From contig JBCDFV010000013.1 in the NCBI GenBank assembly GCA_039177555.1, forward strand, positions 32,738 to 96,737: a DNA stretch of 64,000 bases, read 5' to 3'. Below the pieces are notes generated by a model, which was not told where the DNA came from, ran no database searches, and was given only the letters and a program-made list of their open reading frames with translations. Position numbers and translations under genes: made by a program. This DNA comes from JANQGH01 sp039177555 (GTDB lineage Bacteria; Pseudomonadota; Alphaproteobacteria; DSM-16000; Inquilinaceae). Position 1 is the stretch's first letter; each line of letters opens with the position of its first letter. Shown in pieces: positions 53,220-62,305 of the stretch.

Positions 53220-54545
53220 ATGAAGCGGAGATTTATCGGAGCATCGGCATTCGCCTTGGCCGCCGTCCTTGGCGCGCAGGCCGCACAGGCAGACGTCACA
53301 TTGCTGTTCTGGCCGGGGCCGGAAAGCGACGCCATGCAGGCCGTCATCGATGCCTTCAACGAAGGCCCGGGCCAGGAGCTTGGCTTCGAGGTCGACCAGT
53401 TGCTGTTCAGCCGGCAAGGCTTTTTCGACAAGGAGTTGGCGGATCTCGCCGCCGGCAGCACGGAGTTCGACCTGGCGCTGGTCACGACCTATACACTCGG
53501 CCGCTACGCACCGTTTCTGGAGCCGCTGGACCCGTATCTCGATCCCGGCGTCGCCGACCATTTCGCCCCGGTGGCGCTGGACAGCCTGTCGGCCGACGGC
53601 TCGATCTACGGCATTCCGACCGACATCAGCGTGCATTTCGCCTTTTACCGCACCGACCTGATCGACGAGTTGATGAACAACCCGGACTGGCAAGCGCGCT
53701 ATAGCGAGATCGCGGCGGAACATCTGGGCGCGGCGCGCGATCCGGTCGATCCCGGCGACTGGACCTGGGACGACTACATCGCCACGGCCCTGTTCTTCAC
53801 CCAGTCGATCAATCCGGATGCACCGACCCAGTTCGGCAGCGCGCTGCAGCTTCAGAACCTGATCTTCAACATCATGATCTGGCAAAGCACGCTGGTCTCC
53901 AACGGCGGCAACTGGATGGACGATGATGGCAACATCACCATCGACAGCGACGCGGCCCGCCGTGGCCTGGAGATCTATCAGACCATCATCGATGCCGGCG
54001 CCACACCGCCGGGCAGCCTGTCGTATGAATTCGCGGAGGCCAATGCCGCCTTCGGCACCGGGCGGGCCGCCACGACCCTGCAGTGGAACGCGGCCTTCAA
54101 CATCGTCAACGACCCGGACGAGTACCCGGAGACGGGCGGCCTGGTCGGCATCGCGCCCATGCCGGCGGGCCCGGAAGGCCACCGCACGCACAGCCACAGC
54201 CTGGGCATCGGCATGAACGCGGCGTCTGAGAACAAGGACCAGGCCGGCCAGTTCCTGAACTATCTCGCCAGTATCGAGGCGCAGGAGGTCTATGCGGCGG
54301 CCGGCGGCACACCGGCGGTGCCGAGCATCCTTGAGGGCATGTCCGACCAACGGCCGGAATTCCCGCTGATCGGCCAGTTCGCGGCCGACTATGGCTTCGT
54401 CATCAATGGCGGCACGGCGGCCTATGCGGTGCCGGTCTACGAGGTCCTGGCGCAGGAGTTCTCGGGCTATTGGTCGGGCCAGACCGACATCGACACGGCG
54501 TTGAGCCAGGCCGCCAGCGGCATGGCCGAAGCGATGGCCCAATAG
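53220..54545 (+). CDS. ABC sugar-binding protein (CUT1 type)
   Basis: 441-aa extracellular solute-binding protein with signal peptide ending AAQA-D. TLLFWPGPESDAMQAVIDAFNE (strand-helix of the fold), GFFDKELADLAAGSTEFDLALV and YGIPTDISVHFAFYRTDLIDE are typical of CUT1 carbohydrate binders. GGGAG lies about ten bases before ATG 53220. Together with the two MalFG-like permeases it forms an importer, probably for an amino sugar such as ManNAc or a sialic-acid-containing oligosaccharide (inference from nanE/nanK). Confidence 0.9.
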   Translation: MKRRFIGASAFALAAVLGAQAAQADVTLLFWPGPESDAMQAVIDAFNEGPGQELGFEVDQLLFSRQGFFDKELADLAAGSTEFDLALVTTYTLGRYAPFLEPLDPYLDPGVADHFAPVALDSLSADGSIYGIPTDISVHFAFYRTDLIDELMNNPDWQARYSEIAAEHLGAARDPVDPGDWTWDDYIATALFFTQSINPDAPTQFGSALQLQNLIFNIMIWQSTLVSNGGNWMDDDGNITIDSDAARRGLEIYQTIIDAGATPPGSLSYEFAEANAAFGTGRAATTLQWNAAFNIVNDPDEYPETGGLVGIAPMPAGPEGHRTHSHSLGIGMNAASENKDQAGQFLNYLASIEAQEVYAAAGGTPAVPSILEGMSDQRPEFPLIGQFAADYGFVINGGTAAYAVPVYEVLAQEFSGYWSGQTDIDTALSQAASGMAEAMAQ

Positions 54546-54623
54546 CGCCGGCCAATGGTTGCGCCCGCCGGATGGCCACGGCCTCTGGCGGGCGACCGAC
54601 GCGCCGTTCAAGGGCGAAGCGCC

Positions 54624-55484
54624 ATGCATCGACGCCGTGAGGCCTGGTGGCTGATCGCCCCGCTGGCGATCTTCATGGTCATCTGGCTGGGGTTCCCGTT
54701 TCTTTCCAACCTCTACTACTCGCTGTCCGACGTCACGTTCGAGACGTTGAGCAGCCCGACGCTGACCGGTTTCGATAACTTCGTCGACGCGGCCGGCAGC
54801 GCGGCCTTTTGGCAATCGCTATGGTTCTCGCTGCGCTTTGCGGTGATTGCGACCACGGCCCAGATCATCATCGCGCTAACCCTGGCGATCGCGCTGCGGC
54901 CGCTGTTGGAGCGCTATCGGTTTCTGCTGGCCATCCTGATCCTGCCGCTGATGATCTCGCCGGCGCTGATGGGCATCATGTACAAGCTGATGCTGAACGA
55001 GTTCGTCGGCGTCGTGCCCCAGTACCTGGCCCTATTCGGCCTTTATCCGAACCTGTTGGGGCCGGATTGGGTGGTCACGGTGGTGATCGCGATTGAGGTT
55101 CTGCAATGGACACCATTCGCGCTGTTGCTGCTGCTGACGGCGTTGCAGGCGATCCCCGATGAGCTGCTGGACGCCGCCTATGTCGACGGCGCCAAGCCGC
55201 GCGATCAGGTCCGCCGCATCGTGCTGCCCCTGATGGGGCCGGCGATCGCGATCACGGCGTTCATCCGGTTCATCGACAGTTTTCGGGTGTTTGACCACAT
55301 CTATGTGCTGACCGGCGGCGGCCCGGGCACGCTGACCACCAGCTCGAGCATCTTCATCTATCGGGCGTTCTTCCAGCAGGGCCGGCTGGGCTTTGCCATC
55401 GCCTCGTCGCTGATCCTGATGGCGTTTTCCCTGCTGCTGCTTTGGGCAACCATGCGCTATGTGCTGAAGGGTGCGCGGACATGA
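54624..55484 (+). CDS. ABC sugar permease (MalF-like)
   Basis: 286 aa from ATG 54624 (MHRRREAWWLIAPLAIF); earlier in-frame starts give non-homologous residues. Six helices and the EAA motif LDAAYVDGAKPRDQVRRIVLPLMGP are present, followed by VFDHIYVLTGGGPGTLTTSSSIFIYRAFF, a CUT1 permease block. It overlaps the second permease by four bases (ATGA). Confidence 0.92.
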   Translation: MHRRREAWWLIAPLAIFMVIWLGFPFLSNLYYSLSDVTFETLSSPTLTGFDNFVDAAGSAAFWQSLWFSLRFAVIATTAQIIIALTLAIALRPLLERYRFLLAILILPLMISPALMGIMYKLMLNEFVGVVPQYLALFGLYPNLLGPDWVVTVVIAIEVLQWTPFALLLLLTALQAIPDELLDAAYVDGAKPRDQVRRIVLPLMGPAIAITAFIRFIDSFRVFDHIYVLTGGGPGTLTTSSSIFIYRAFFQQGRLGFAIASSLILMAFSLLLLWATMRYVLKGART

Positions 55485-56320
55485 GCCGGAAACGAGACCC
55501 CGGCCCTATCGGCTGGACCTGGCGCTGGGTGTTGTTCATCGTCGCCGCGCTGATCTTGAACCTGCCCGTCGTGTTCACGGTTTTCACATCGTTCAAGACC
55601 AACGCGGACATCAACGCCTCGCCGCCCGTCTGGCTGTTCGCGCCGACCTTGCAGCACTATGCCGAGGTGCTGACGACGCCGACCCTCAACTTCCCGCGCT
55701 ATCTGATGAACAGCTTCGTGCTCGCCGCCGCCGGCACGGCGATCGCGCTGGTCCTGGCCGTCCCGGCCGCCTACGCCATCGTGCGCATGAAGTTCGGCGG
55801 CGGTACGATCGTGCCGATCGTCCTGATGCTGCGCACCCTGCCCTTGGTGATCTTCGCGATCCCCTTCTACTTCATGTTCCAATGGCTGGGCCTGTTGGAC
55901 ACCAGGCTTGGCCTGTCGATCATCGCGGCGATCATCAACCTGCCCTTCGCGTTGTTGTTCGCGATCGCGATGGTGCGCGACCTGCCCTATGAGATCGAGG
56001 AGGCCGCAAGGGTGGACGGCGCCAGCATCGGCATGCTGCTGTGGCGCATCGTGATACCGTTGGGCCGGCCGATGCTGATATCGATCGCGATCTTGAGCTT
56101 CATCTATGCCTGGAACGAATTCCTGTTCGGCCTGATCCTGACGACAAGATCGGCCACGCCGGTGACCGTCGGCGCGACCCTGTTCGCGACCTCGTTCGGC
56201 ATTCGCTGGGGCCCGACCTCGGCGGCCATGGTGCTGTCCCTGCTGCCGCCGATGTTGGTTGGGCTGGTCTGCTTTCGCTATCTGACCAGGGCACTGACCG
56301 CCGGCGCGATCAAGGGATGA
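55481..56320 (+). CDS. ABC sugar permease (MalG-like)
   Basis: 279 aa from ATG 55481. The typical MalG end is present: EEAARVDGASIGMLLWRIVIPLGRPMLISIAILSFIYAWNEFLFGLIL. A TM near the N-terminus (WRWVLFIVAALILNLPVVF) and MPF-like cytoplasmic loop complete the fold. No ABC ATPase gene follows, so a shared MsmK/MalK-like ATPase encoded elsewhere must power it. The stop overlaps the rpiR start by four bases. Confidence 0.92.
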   Translation: MSRKRDPGPIGWTWRWVLFIVAALILNLPVVFTVFTSFKTNADINASPPVWLFAPTLQHYAEVLTTPTLNFPRYLMNSFVLAAAGTAIALVLAVPAAYAIVRMKFGGGTIVPIVLMLRTLPLVIFAIPFYFMFQWLGLLDTRLGLSIIAAIINLPFALLFAIAMVRDLPYEIEEAARVDGASIGMLLWRIVIPLGRPMLISIAILSFIYAWNEFLFGLILTTRSATPVTVGATLFATSFGIRWGPTSAAMVLSLLPPMLVGLVCFRYLTRALTAGAIKG

Positions 56321-57159
56321 GCAACCCGTCGCCTAACGGCCTGTTCGCGCGTCTCAGGGCCAGCATGGATGGCTGGCCGCCCCAGATGGCGCGGGTCGCG
56401 CGCTATGTGCTGGATCAGCCGGACACGGTCGCGCACCAGACGATCACGGATCTGGCGGAGGCGTCGCAAACCAGCGAGGCGACGATAACGCGCCTGGTGC
56501 GCTCGGCCGGGTTCGACGGTTTCGCCAGGTTCCGCCTCGCGGTCGCCCTGGAACTGGCGCATCTGGCCCAGGACCAGCCGGCCGCCGATCCGATCCGCGC
56601 GCCGATCGACACCATGGCCGAGATGGCGATCGCGGCCTTGAAAGAGACCGCCTCGTTGCAGGCCGACGACGTCATCGAACGCGCCGCCGATATGCTGGCC
56701 CGCGCGCGCCGTGTGGACGTGTTCGCCGTCGGCAACAGCACACCGATCGCCGAGCATATGTCGATCAAGCTGTTGCGCGCCGGCGGCACCGTGCTGCGCT
56801 ATGACGACGCCCATGTCTCGGTTATGGCCGCGAGCACGCTGACCCCTGACGACGTCGCGGTCTGCGTCTCCAGTTCCGGCGCGACCCTGGACGTGATCCG
56901 ACCGGCCGAGCATGCGCGCAAGGGCGGCGCCTCGGTCATCGCGATCACCAACCAGGCCCGGTCGAAGCTGTCGCAGCTCGCGGATATCACCCTGGTGGCC
57001 GCCAATCCCGAAGGCCCGCTCACCGGCGGCGCCCTGCCGTCCAAGATCGGCCAGATGCTGATCGTGGACGCCTTGCTTGCCACCCTGCTGGAACGGTATC
57101 CGGAGCGCTTGGAGGCCTTCGAACGCAGCGCCGAGGCGATCATTGACCGCACCGCGTGA
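56317..57159 (+). CDS. RpiR-family regulator (HTH plus SIS)
   Basis: 280-aa regulator with an N-terminal RpiR winged/tri-helical HTH (MARVARYVLDQ, ITDLAEASQTSEATITRLVRSAGF, residues 15-60) and a C-terminal SIS sugar-phosphate-binding domain (VFAVGNSTPIAEHMSIKLLRAGG; ISSSGATLDVI-like SSSGATLDV). It probably senses ManNAc-6-P or GlcNAc-6-P and represses this operon; the direct repeat at 52450/52481 is the candidate operator (inference). ATGA overlap with the upstream permease. Confidence 0.9.
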   Translation: MSNPSPNGLFARLRASMDGWPPQMARVARYVLDQPDTVAHQTITDLAEASQTSEATITRLVRSAGFDGFARFRLAVALELAHLAQDQPAADPIRAPIDTMAEMAIAALKETASLQADDVIERAADMLARARRVDVFAVGNSTPIAEHMSIKLLRAGGTVLRYDDAHVSVMAASTLTPDDVAVCVSSSGATLDVIRPAEHARKGGASVIAITNQARSKLSQLADITLVAANPEGPLTGGALPSKIGQMLIVDALLATLLERYPERLEAFERSAEAIIDRTA

Positions 57160-58042
57160 GCTGAGCGCCGCGACGCGCCCCGTCCTCGCCTTTGACATCG
57201 GCGGCACCAAGATCGCCGCGGCACTGATCGTCGATGGCGCCATCGAAGAGCGACGGCAGGTCGCCACCCCGACGTCCGGCCAACCGGAGGATTGGCTCGC
57301 CGCCATGGTCGGCCTGGCGAGGGACTGGCAAGGCCGCTTCGACGCGGTCGGCGCTGCCGTCACGGGCATCGTACAGGACGGGCAATGGCGCGCGCTCAAC
57401 CCGACCATCCTGCCCGTCCCCGCCGGCTACCCGTTGGCGGACCGGTTGCAGGCAACCTTCGGCCGCCCGATCCGTCTGGTCAACGACGCCCAGGCCGCCG
57501 CCTGGGCCGAGTTCGAGGCGCGGTCGGGCATCCGCTCGCTGCTGTTCGTCACCGTGTCCACCGGCATCGGCGGCGGCCTGGTGACGGACGGCAAGCTGGT
57601 CGAGGGGGCCCACGGCGCGGCGGGCAGCATGGGCCATGTCCTGGTCAAGCCGGTCGGCGGCAGGCGCTGCGGCTGCGGCGCCATCGGCTGCATCGAAACC
57701 GAGGCCAGCGGTGCCGCCCTGAAGGCGCGGGCGGCCGAGACCTTGGGTGTCGAGATAGAGGTGCCCGAGCTGTTCGAGCGGGCGAGGACAGATGCGAGGG
57801 CGGCCGTCCTTATCGACGACGCGCTCAACCTGCTGGGCCAGGCCTTGCTGTCGGCGCGACGGCTGTGCGACCCGGATCTGATCGTCATCGGCGGCGGCAT
57901 TGGCCTGCGTGCCGACGTCTTGGCCGAGCTAAAGTCGATCTGCGGCCGCCTGGCGCCGGACTTCCCCGTCCCAATCGAGGCGGCGCGCCAGGGTGCTGAC
58001 GCCGGGCTGGTCGGCGCCGCCCTGCTGGCTGCCAGGCGTTAA
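57143..58042 (+). CDS. nanK: ROK kinase, probable N-acetylmannosamine kinase
   Basis: 299 aa from a proposed TTG at 57143, overlapping rpiR by 17 bases; the next upstream option only adds residues without homology. PVLAFDIGGTKIAAALI phosphate motif, VNDAQAAAWAEFEARSG, TVSTGIGGGLVTDGKLVEGAHGAAGSMGHVLV and the zinc motif CGCGAIGCIETEASG mark a ROK sugar kinase. Placement with nanE makes ManNAc the expected substrate. The tail overlaps the convergent LonC gene by four bases. Confidence 0.87.
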   Translation: MTAPRELSAATRPVLAFDIGGTKIAAALIVDGAIEERRQVATPTSGQPEDWLAAMVGLARDWQGRFDAVGAAVTGIVQDGQWRALNPTILPVPAGYPLADRLQATFGRPIRLVNDAQAAAWAEFEARSGIRSLLFVTVSTGIGGGLVTDGKLVEGAHGAAGSMGHVLVKPVGGRRCGCGAIGCIETEASGAALKARAAETLGVEIEVPELFERARTDARAAVLIDDALNLLGQALLSARRLCDPDLIVIGGGIGLRADVLAELKSICGRLAPDFPVPIEAARQGADAGLVGAALLAARR

Positions 58043-60381
58043 GGCCTCGCCCGCTCGGTCAACGCTTCGTCGAACGCCCGCAGCCGGTCCTGCACCAGGC
58101 CGAACAGGGTGCCGGGCGGGAACGCGCCGTCGGCATCCGGTGACCCTGCGGGCAGGCCGGTGAACAGTTCGACCGCGTCCTCGATCCGGTCGACCGTGTA
58201 GACGTGGAATCTGGCGTCGGCGATCGCCTCGGCGACATCGTCCTCCAAGACCAGATGGATCGCGTTGGTGGCAGGCACCACGACGCCCTGCTGGCCGGTC
58301 AGGCCGCCCTCGGCCTTCAGGCAGGTGCGGTAGAAGCCCTCGACCTTGTGATAGGCGCCGCCGATGGTCTGGGCGTCGCCGCGCTGGTTGACCGAGCCCG
58401 TGATCGCGAGGTCCTGGCGCAACGGCACCTCGGCCAGATCGGACAGCACGGCCAGCAGTTCGGCCATCGAGGCGCTGTCGCCCTCGACCCCGCCATAGCT
58501 CTGCTCGAACGTGATCGAGCAGGTGAACGACAAGGGAAAGCCGCGCGCGAAGCGGCCCATCAGAAAGCCCTGCAGGACCATGGCGCCCTTTTGCTGGATC
58601 GGGCCGCCCATGGCCACCTCGCGCTCGATATTGACCACGCCATGGCGGCCGACGGCAGAGCGGGCGGTGATCCGCGAGGGCAGGCCGAAGGCGTGGTCGC
58701 CCATGTCGCGTACGGTCAGCGCATTGATCTGGCCGATCACCGACCCGGTCGTGTCGATCAGCACGCTCTGTTCCTCGATGCCCTCTTGCAGGCGGTCCTC
58801 GATCCGGGCGTTGCGGCGATGCCGGGCGTCGCGTGCAGCGATCACGGCCGCCGCATCGATGCGGCGGTTCTCGCTAAGGCTGGCGGCCTCGGCGATCAGA
58901 TCCTCGAAGATCTCGAACCGCGAGGTCAGGCGACCGCGATGGCCGGCCCAACGCGACGCAAAGCCCAACAGCTTGACCATACCGTCCGGCGCGATGACCG
59001 CGTCTTCGTCCTGCCGCGCCCTGTGCCGCAGCAAGCCGGCATAGGCGACGACACAGTCCGGCGTGGCCTCGAAGTCGCTGTCGATGTCCGCCTTGACCTT
59101 GAAATAGGACTGAAAGTCCGGGTCGGCCGAAAAGAAGGTGTAGTACCAGTGCGGCGAACCGACGATGACGACCTTCACGTCGAGCGCGATGGGCTTCGGA
59201 CGCGGCGCATGGGCAATCGGCACGCCGCCGGTGCGGTGGATCTCCTCAATCTGGATCAAGCCGTCTCGCAAGGCACCCTTCAAGGCCAGCCAGACGCGGC
59301 CGTCGCGGGCCAAAGCCTCGGCGCGCAGGACCAGAACGCCGCCATTGGCCTTGTGCAGGGCACCGCCTCGGATCAAGCTGAAGTCGGTCTGCAAGGCGCC
59401 CTGGATCTGCCGATACTCGATCCTGCCAAACAGGTTTTCATAGGTCGGGTTGCCTTCCAGATAGACAGGCGGCGCACTTAGATCGCCATTGTCGACGATG
59501 AGATTGACCGCATAACGCAGTTCCGGCGGCGCAAAGGGTGCGCCCTGGCGCGCCTCCTGCGGTTTGAAGGCTTCGAGATGGTCCAGCAAGTCCTGACGCA
59601 TCTCGACGAACCAGCGGCCGAGGCCCGGCCCCGTCGCGAATCTTTGCTCGACTTCGTCCAGCAGGCCTGTCAGCGCCTGGTCGGCGGCGTTACGCTCGAA
59701 ACCACGCAGCCATTCCAGATAGGTCGATTGGCGCTGAACCCGCCAACGGTTCAGGTCGGCCAGGGCGCTGGTCATCTCGGCATGGGCGGCTTGCAGGTCG
59801 GCCCGCTGCTCATCCGTCAGGTTGGCCATGGCCTCTTCGTCCTGGGCCAGGGCCGGAACGAAGCCGAAACCGCCTTGTTGCGCCTGGACCAGGGTCAAGC
59901 CCTTGTCGGCGGCCGCCTTGCGCAGTTCGTCGAGCTTGCTGCTGATTTCGCGATTCAGCGTTTCGGTCTCGGCCTTGACCCGCGCCTGAAAACCCTCGCT
60001 GGCGAACATCTGCTGCAAGGTCTCGCGCACACGCGGGATCAGTGCCGCCATCGCATCCCGGAACCGGCGGCCCTCGCCGGCCGGCAGGCGGTAGGGGCGC
60101 GGCCGGTTGCCATGGCGGAAATTGTTCAGATAGACCCAGTCGCCCGGCGGATCGCCGGTCACGTTTTCCGTCAGGAAACCCATGGTCGCGCGCATGCGGC
60201 CACTATTGTCGCTGGCCAGGACGAAGATGTTGAAGCCGTGGCGCCGCAACGACAGGCCGAATTCCAGCGCCTCGCGCGCCCGCACATGGCTGGGCAACGA
60301 AAAGACGCTGCCGTCGACCGCTTCTCCCGGTTCGAACATCGGCAGCCCGACCTCGTCCGCAGTCAAATGTTTCGTCGCCAT
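58039..60381 (-). CDS. LonC-like AAA_32/Lon protease family protein
   Basis: 780-aa serine-lysine protease. The C-terminal Lon protease domain has Ser636 in GVEGDSASMAEL and Lys679 in GGAYHKVEGF. Residues 135-230 are a helical/coiled-coil insertion as in AAA_32-type Lon homologues. The P-loop position reads VLASDNSGRMRAT (54-66) instead of GPPGTGRT and the Walker B strand GGVLVLRAEAL has Arg in place of Asp/Glu, so ATP hydrolysis is probably lost, as described for Thermus LonC. Role: quality control of unfolded proteins without ATP (inference). Confidence 0.85.
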   Translation of the reverse strand: MATKHLTADEVGLPMFEPGEAVDGSVFSLPSHVRAREALEFGLSLRRHGFNIFVLASDNSGRMRATMGFLTENVTGDPPGDWVYLNNFRHGNRPRPYRLPAGEGRRFRDAMAALIPRVRETLQQMFASEGFQARVKAETETLNREISSKLDELRKAAADKGLTLVQAQQGGFGFVPALAQDEEAMANLTDEQRADLQAAHAEMTSALADLNRWRVQRQSTYLEWLRGFERNAADQALTGLLDEVEQRFATGPGLGRWFVEMRQDLLDHLEAFKPQEARQGAPFAPPELRYAVNLIVDNGDLSAPPVYLEGNPTYENLFGRIEYRQIQGALQTDFSLIRGGALHKANGGVLVLRAEALARDGRVWLALKGALRDGLIQIEEIHRTGGVPIAHAPRPKPIALDVKVVIVGSPHWYYTFFSADPDFQSYFKVKADIDSDFEATPDCVVAYAGLLRHRARQDEDAVIAPDGMVKLLGFASRWAGHRGRLTSRFEIFEDLIAEAASLSENRRIDAAAVIAARDARHRRNARIEDRLQEGIEEQSVLIDTTGSVIGQINALTVRDMGDHAFGLPSRITARSAVGRHGVVNIEREVAMGGPIQQKGAMVLQGFLMGRFARGFPLSFTCSITFEQSYGGVEGDSASMAELLAVLSDLAEVPLRQDLAITGSVNQRGDAQTIGGAYHKVEGFYRTCLKAEGGLTGQQGVVVPATNAIHLVLEDDVAEAIADARFHVYTVDRIEDAVELFTGLPAGSPDADGAFPPGTLFGLVQDRLRAFDEALTERARP

Positions 60382-60501
60382 GTCACCGCCTTCTTGTGCG
60401 ATCAGCGGGCGCCCAAGCCGCCCGCCTTCATCACAAGGATATCTTGGTGATCCGGCCGGCGAACAACAAACTTCCGCTCACGCCCGCGTCAGAGTGGGGC
60501 G

Positions 60502-61332
60502 TCAGGTCGCGACTTTTGGCGGGGCGTAGTTTTCGCGAACATAGTCCTCGCGAAACCCGGCTCTCAGGATATTGCTGTAGGAATGCTGGGGATCGCCAGG
60601 CACGTCCTCGCCGGTGCAGGTGAAAATCGCCCGACAGCCCAGATTGGACGCGTAGCGGATCCGGTGCGCCAATAGGGCGCTTTGGCCGCCACGCTTACGG
60701 AAGGCGGGGGCGGTCGTGTCGAAATCGCTCCAGGCCAAACCGTCCTGCACGAAAAGCAGGCCGGTGCCGGCAGGCTGGTCGCCGTCGAAGCTCATGAAGA
60801 CATGCCAGTTCGGCCGGCCCGGCACGGCAGCCAGCCACGGCACCGCCGCGTCGCCCAAATCAAACGCATCGCAGGCGATCCGGGCGAACGCCTCACCGTG
60901 CTCCGGCCCGATCTGTCGGACCGTCAGCGAGGTCTCCGGCGGGTCGATCGGCTCGACACCGCGCGAGAATTTCTGCCAACCGCGCGCTTTTTCCAGGCCC
61001 GCATCGATCATCCAGTCGTGAAGATCTGACGGCTGCGCCTGCGGATGTTTCTGAATGAAGTATCGTGCCACGCTGGCATCGGCATAGGCATCAACGATAC
61101 GCCGCACCGTTTCGCGCGATTCCCCACCATCGAGACCGAGACCGATGGCACGGTTGATCACGATCGCCGAGGCCGGCAGACCGGCGGCGATCGAGACGAA
61201 GGCCGATCCGATCGTCAGCGCCTGAAGACCCAGCCGCTCTCTGACCTCTGGCGGCGCGGCCTGCTGTAGATCCTCCAGACACGCGCGTTCCAGCTTTTCC
61301 GCTTCGTACGCCACTTCCGGGCCTCGTTTCAT
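60502..61332 (-). CDS. GNAT acetyltransferase with helical N-domain
   Basis: 276 aa from ATG 61332. Residues 1-120 are helical without clear family, including GLDGGESRETVRRIVDAYADASVARYFI; residues 130-270 look like a GNAT fold: LTVRQIGPEHGEAFARIACDAF, WHVFMSFDGDQPAGTGLLFV, and the acetyl-CoA loop FRKRGGQSALLAHRI. C-terminal YSNILRAGFREDYVRENY resembles GNAT motif B. The acceptor is unknown. Convergent/divergent neighbours give no clue. Confidence 0.75.
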   Translation of the reverse strand: MKRGPEVAYEAEKLERACLEDLQQAAPPEVRERLGLQALTIGSAFVSIAAGLPASAIVINRAIGLGLDGGESRETVRRIVDAYADASVARYFIQKHPQAQPSDLHDWMIDAGLEKARGWQKFSRGVEPIDPPETSLTVRQIGPEHGEAFARIACDAFDLGDAAVPWLAAVPGRPNWHVFMSFDGDQPAGTGLLFVQDGLAWSDFDTTAPAFRKRGGQSALLAHRIRYASNLGCRAIFTCTGEDVPGDPQHSYSNILRAGFREDYVRENYAPPKVAT

Positions 61333-61438
61333 CCGTTGTCGACAAAAGGGCGACGCTTGTATCGCCTTCAGGCGCGCGGCCAACACGCTTTCATGGTATG
61401 GCTGGGCTGCACCACAACGGCCGCCATCACCGCCCGCC

Positions 61439-62305
61439 ATGCCCCCGACGGTCAGCCTTCGCCACCGCACGACCTATGCCTACGACCGGCCGGTCGAGCT
61501 TGGCCCGCACTATGTGCGGATGGCGCCGGCGCCCTATATCCGGGCGCCGTTTCGAGACTATCGTCTGGAGGTAGAGCCTGAAGACCACGTGCTGCATTGG
61601 ATGTTCGGCCCCGCCGGCAACCGGGTCGCCCGGATCGTGTTCCCGCAGCCGGTCGCCCGCCTGACCCTCACGGTCGGCCTGACGGTGACGCTAACGCCGC
61701 AGAACCCGTTCGATTTCTTCGTTGAGCCGTGGGCGTTGGAGACGCCGTTCGACTATGACGACCATCATCGGCGGCCGTTGCAGCCCTACCTGACGCCTGA
61801 ACCGGCGGGCCCGTTGCTTGCTGAGTGGCTGGCCGCAATCGACCGGACGCCGCGCAACACGATCGGGTTTTTGGTCGATCTGAACAAGCGCCTGGCCGAG
61901 ACGATCACATACACCACGCGCTGGGACCCGGGGGTCCAGTCGACCGAGCAGACGTTGGAGACGAAAATCGGCTCGTGCCGGGACACAAGCGTCTTGTTGG
62001 TTCAGATTCTGCGCCACCTCGGCTTCGCCGCCCGGTTCGTCTCGGGCTATCTGGTGCAACTGACCAACGACCAGCCGGACAGCCCCGAGGAAGACACGCT
62101 CGACCTGCATGCGTGGGCCGAGGCCTTCGTTCCCGGCGCGGGCTGGCTGGGCATGGACCCGACCTCCGGCATGATGGCCGCCGAAGGGCACATCCCACTG
62201 GCCGCGACGGTCGACCCCGCCGACGCCGCGCCGGTAATCGGCAGTGCGTCCGCGCCGGAGGGCGACTTCCGCTACGAGATGGCGATCACGCGGCTGGAGA
62301 ACTGA
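61439..62305 (+). CDS. Transglutaminase-like protein with N-terminal domain
   Basis: 288-aa protein of the bacterial transglutaminase-like family. Residues 1-85 are a Bact_transglu_N domain (RHRTTYAYDRPVELGPHYVRM) and 150-255 the cysteine-protease-like core: KIGSCRDTSVLLVQILRHLGFAARFVSGYL with catalytic Cys, DLHAWAEAFVPGAGWLGMDPTSG with His and Asp. Members are probably peptidases or amidases; often cotranscribed with circularly permuted ATP-grasp genes, which are absent here. It abuts the PotC-type gene's stop. Confidence 0.87.
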   Translation: MPPTVSLRHRTTYAYDRPVELGPHYVRMAPAPYIRAPFRDYRLEVEPEDHVLHWMFGPAGNRVARIVFPQPVARLTLTVGLTVTLTPQNPFDFFVEPWALETPFDYDDHHRRPLQPYLTPEPAGPLLAEWLAAIDRTPRNTIGFLVDLNKRLAETITYTTRWDPGVQSTEQTLETKIGSCRDTSVLLVQILRHLGFAARFVSGYLVQLTNDQPDSPEEDTLDLHAWAEAFVPGAGWLGMDPTSGMMAAEGHIPLAATVDPADAAPVIGSASAPEGDFRYEMAITRLEN

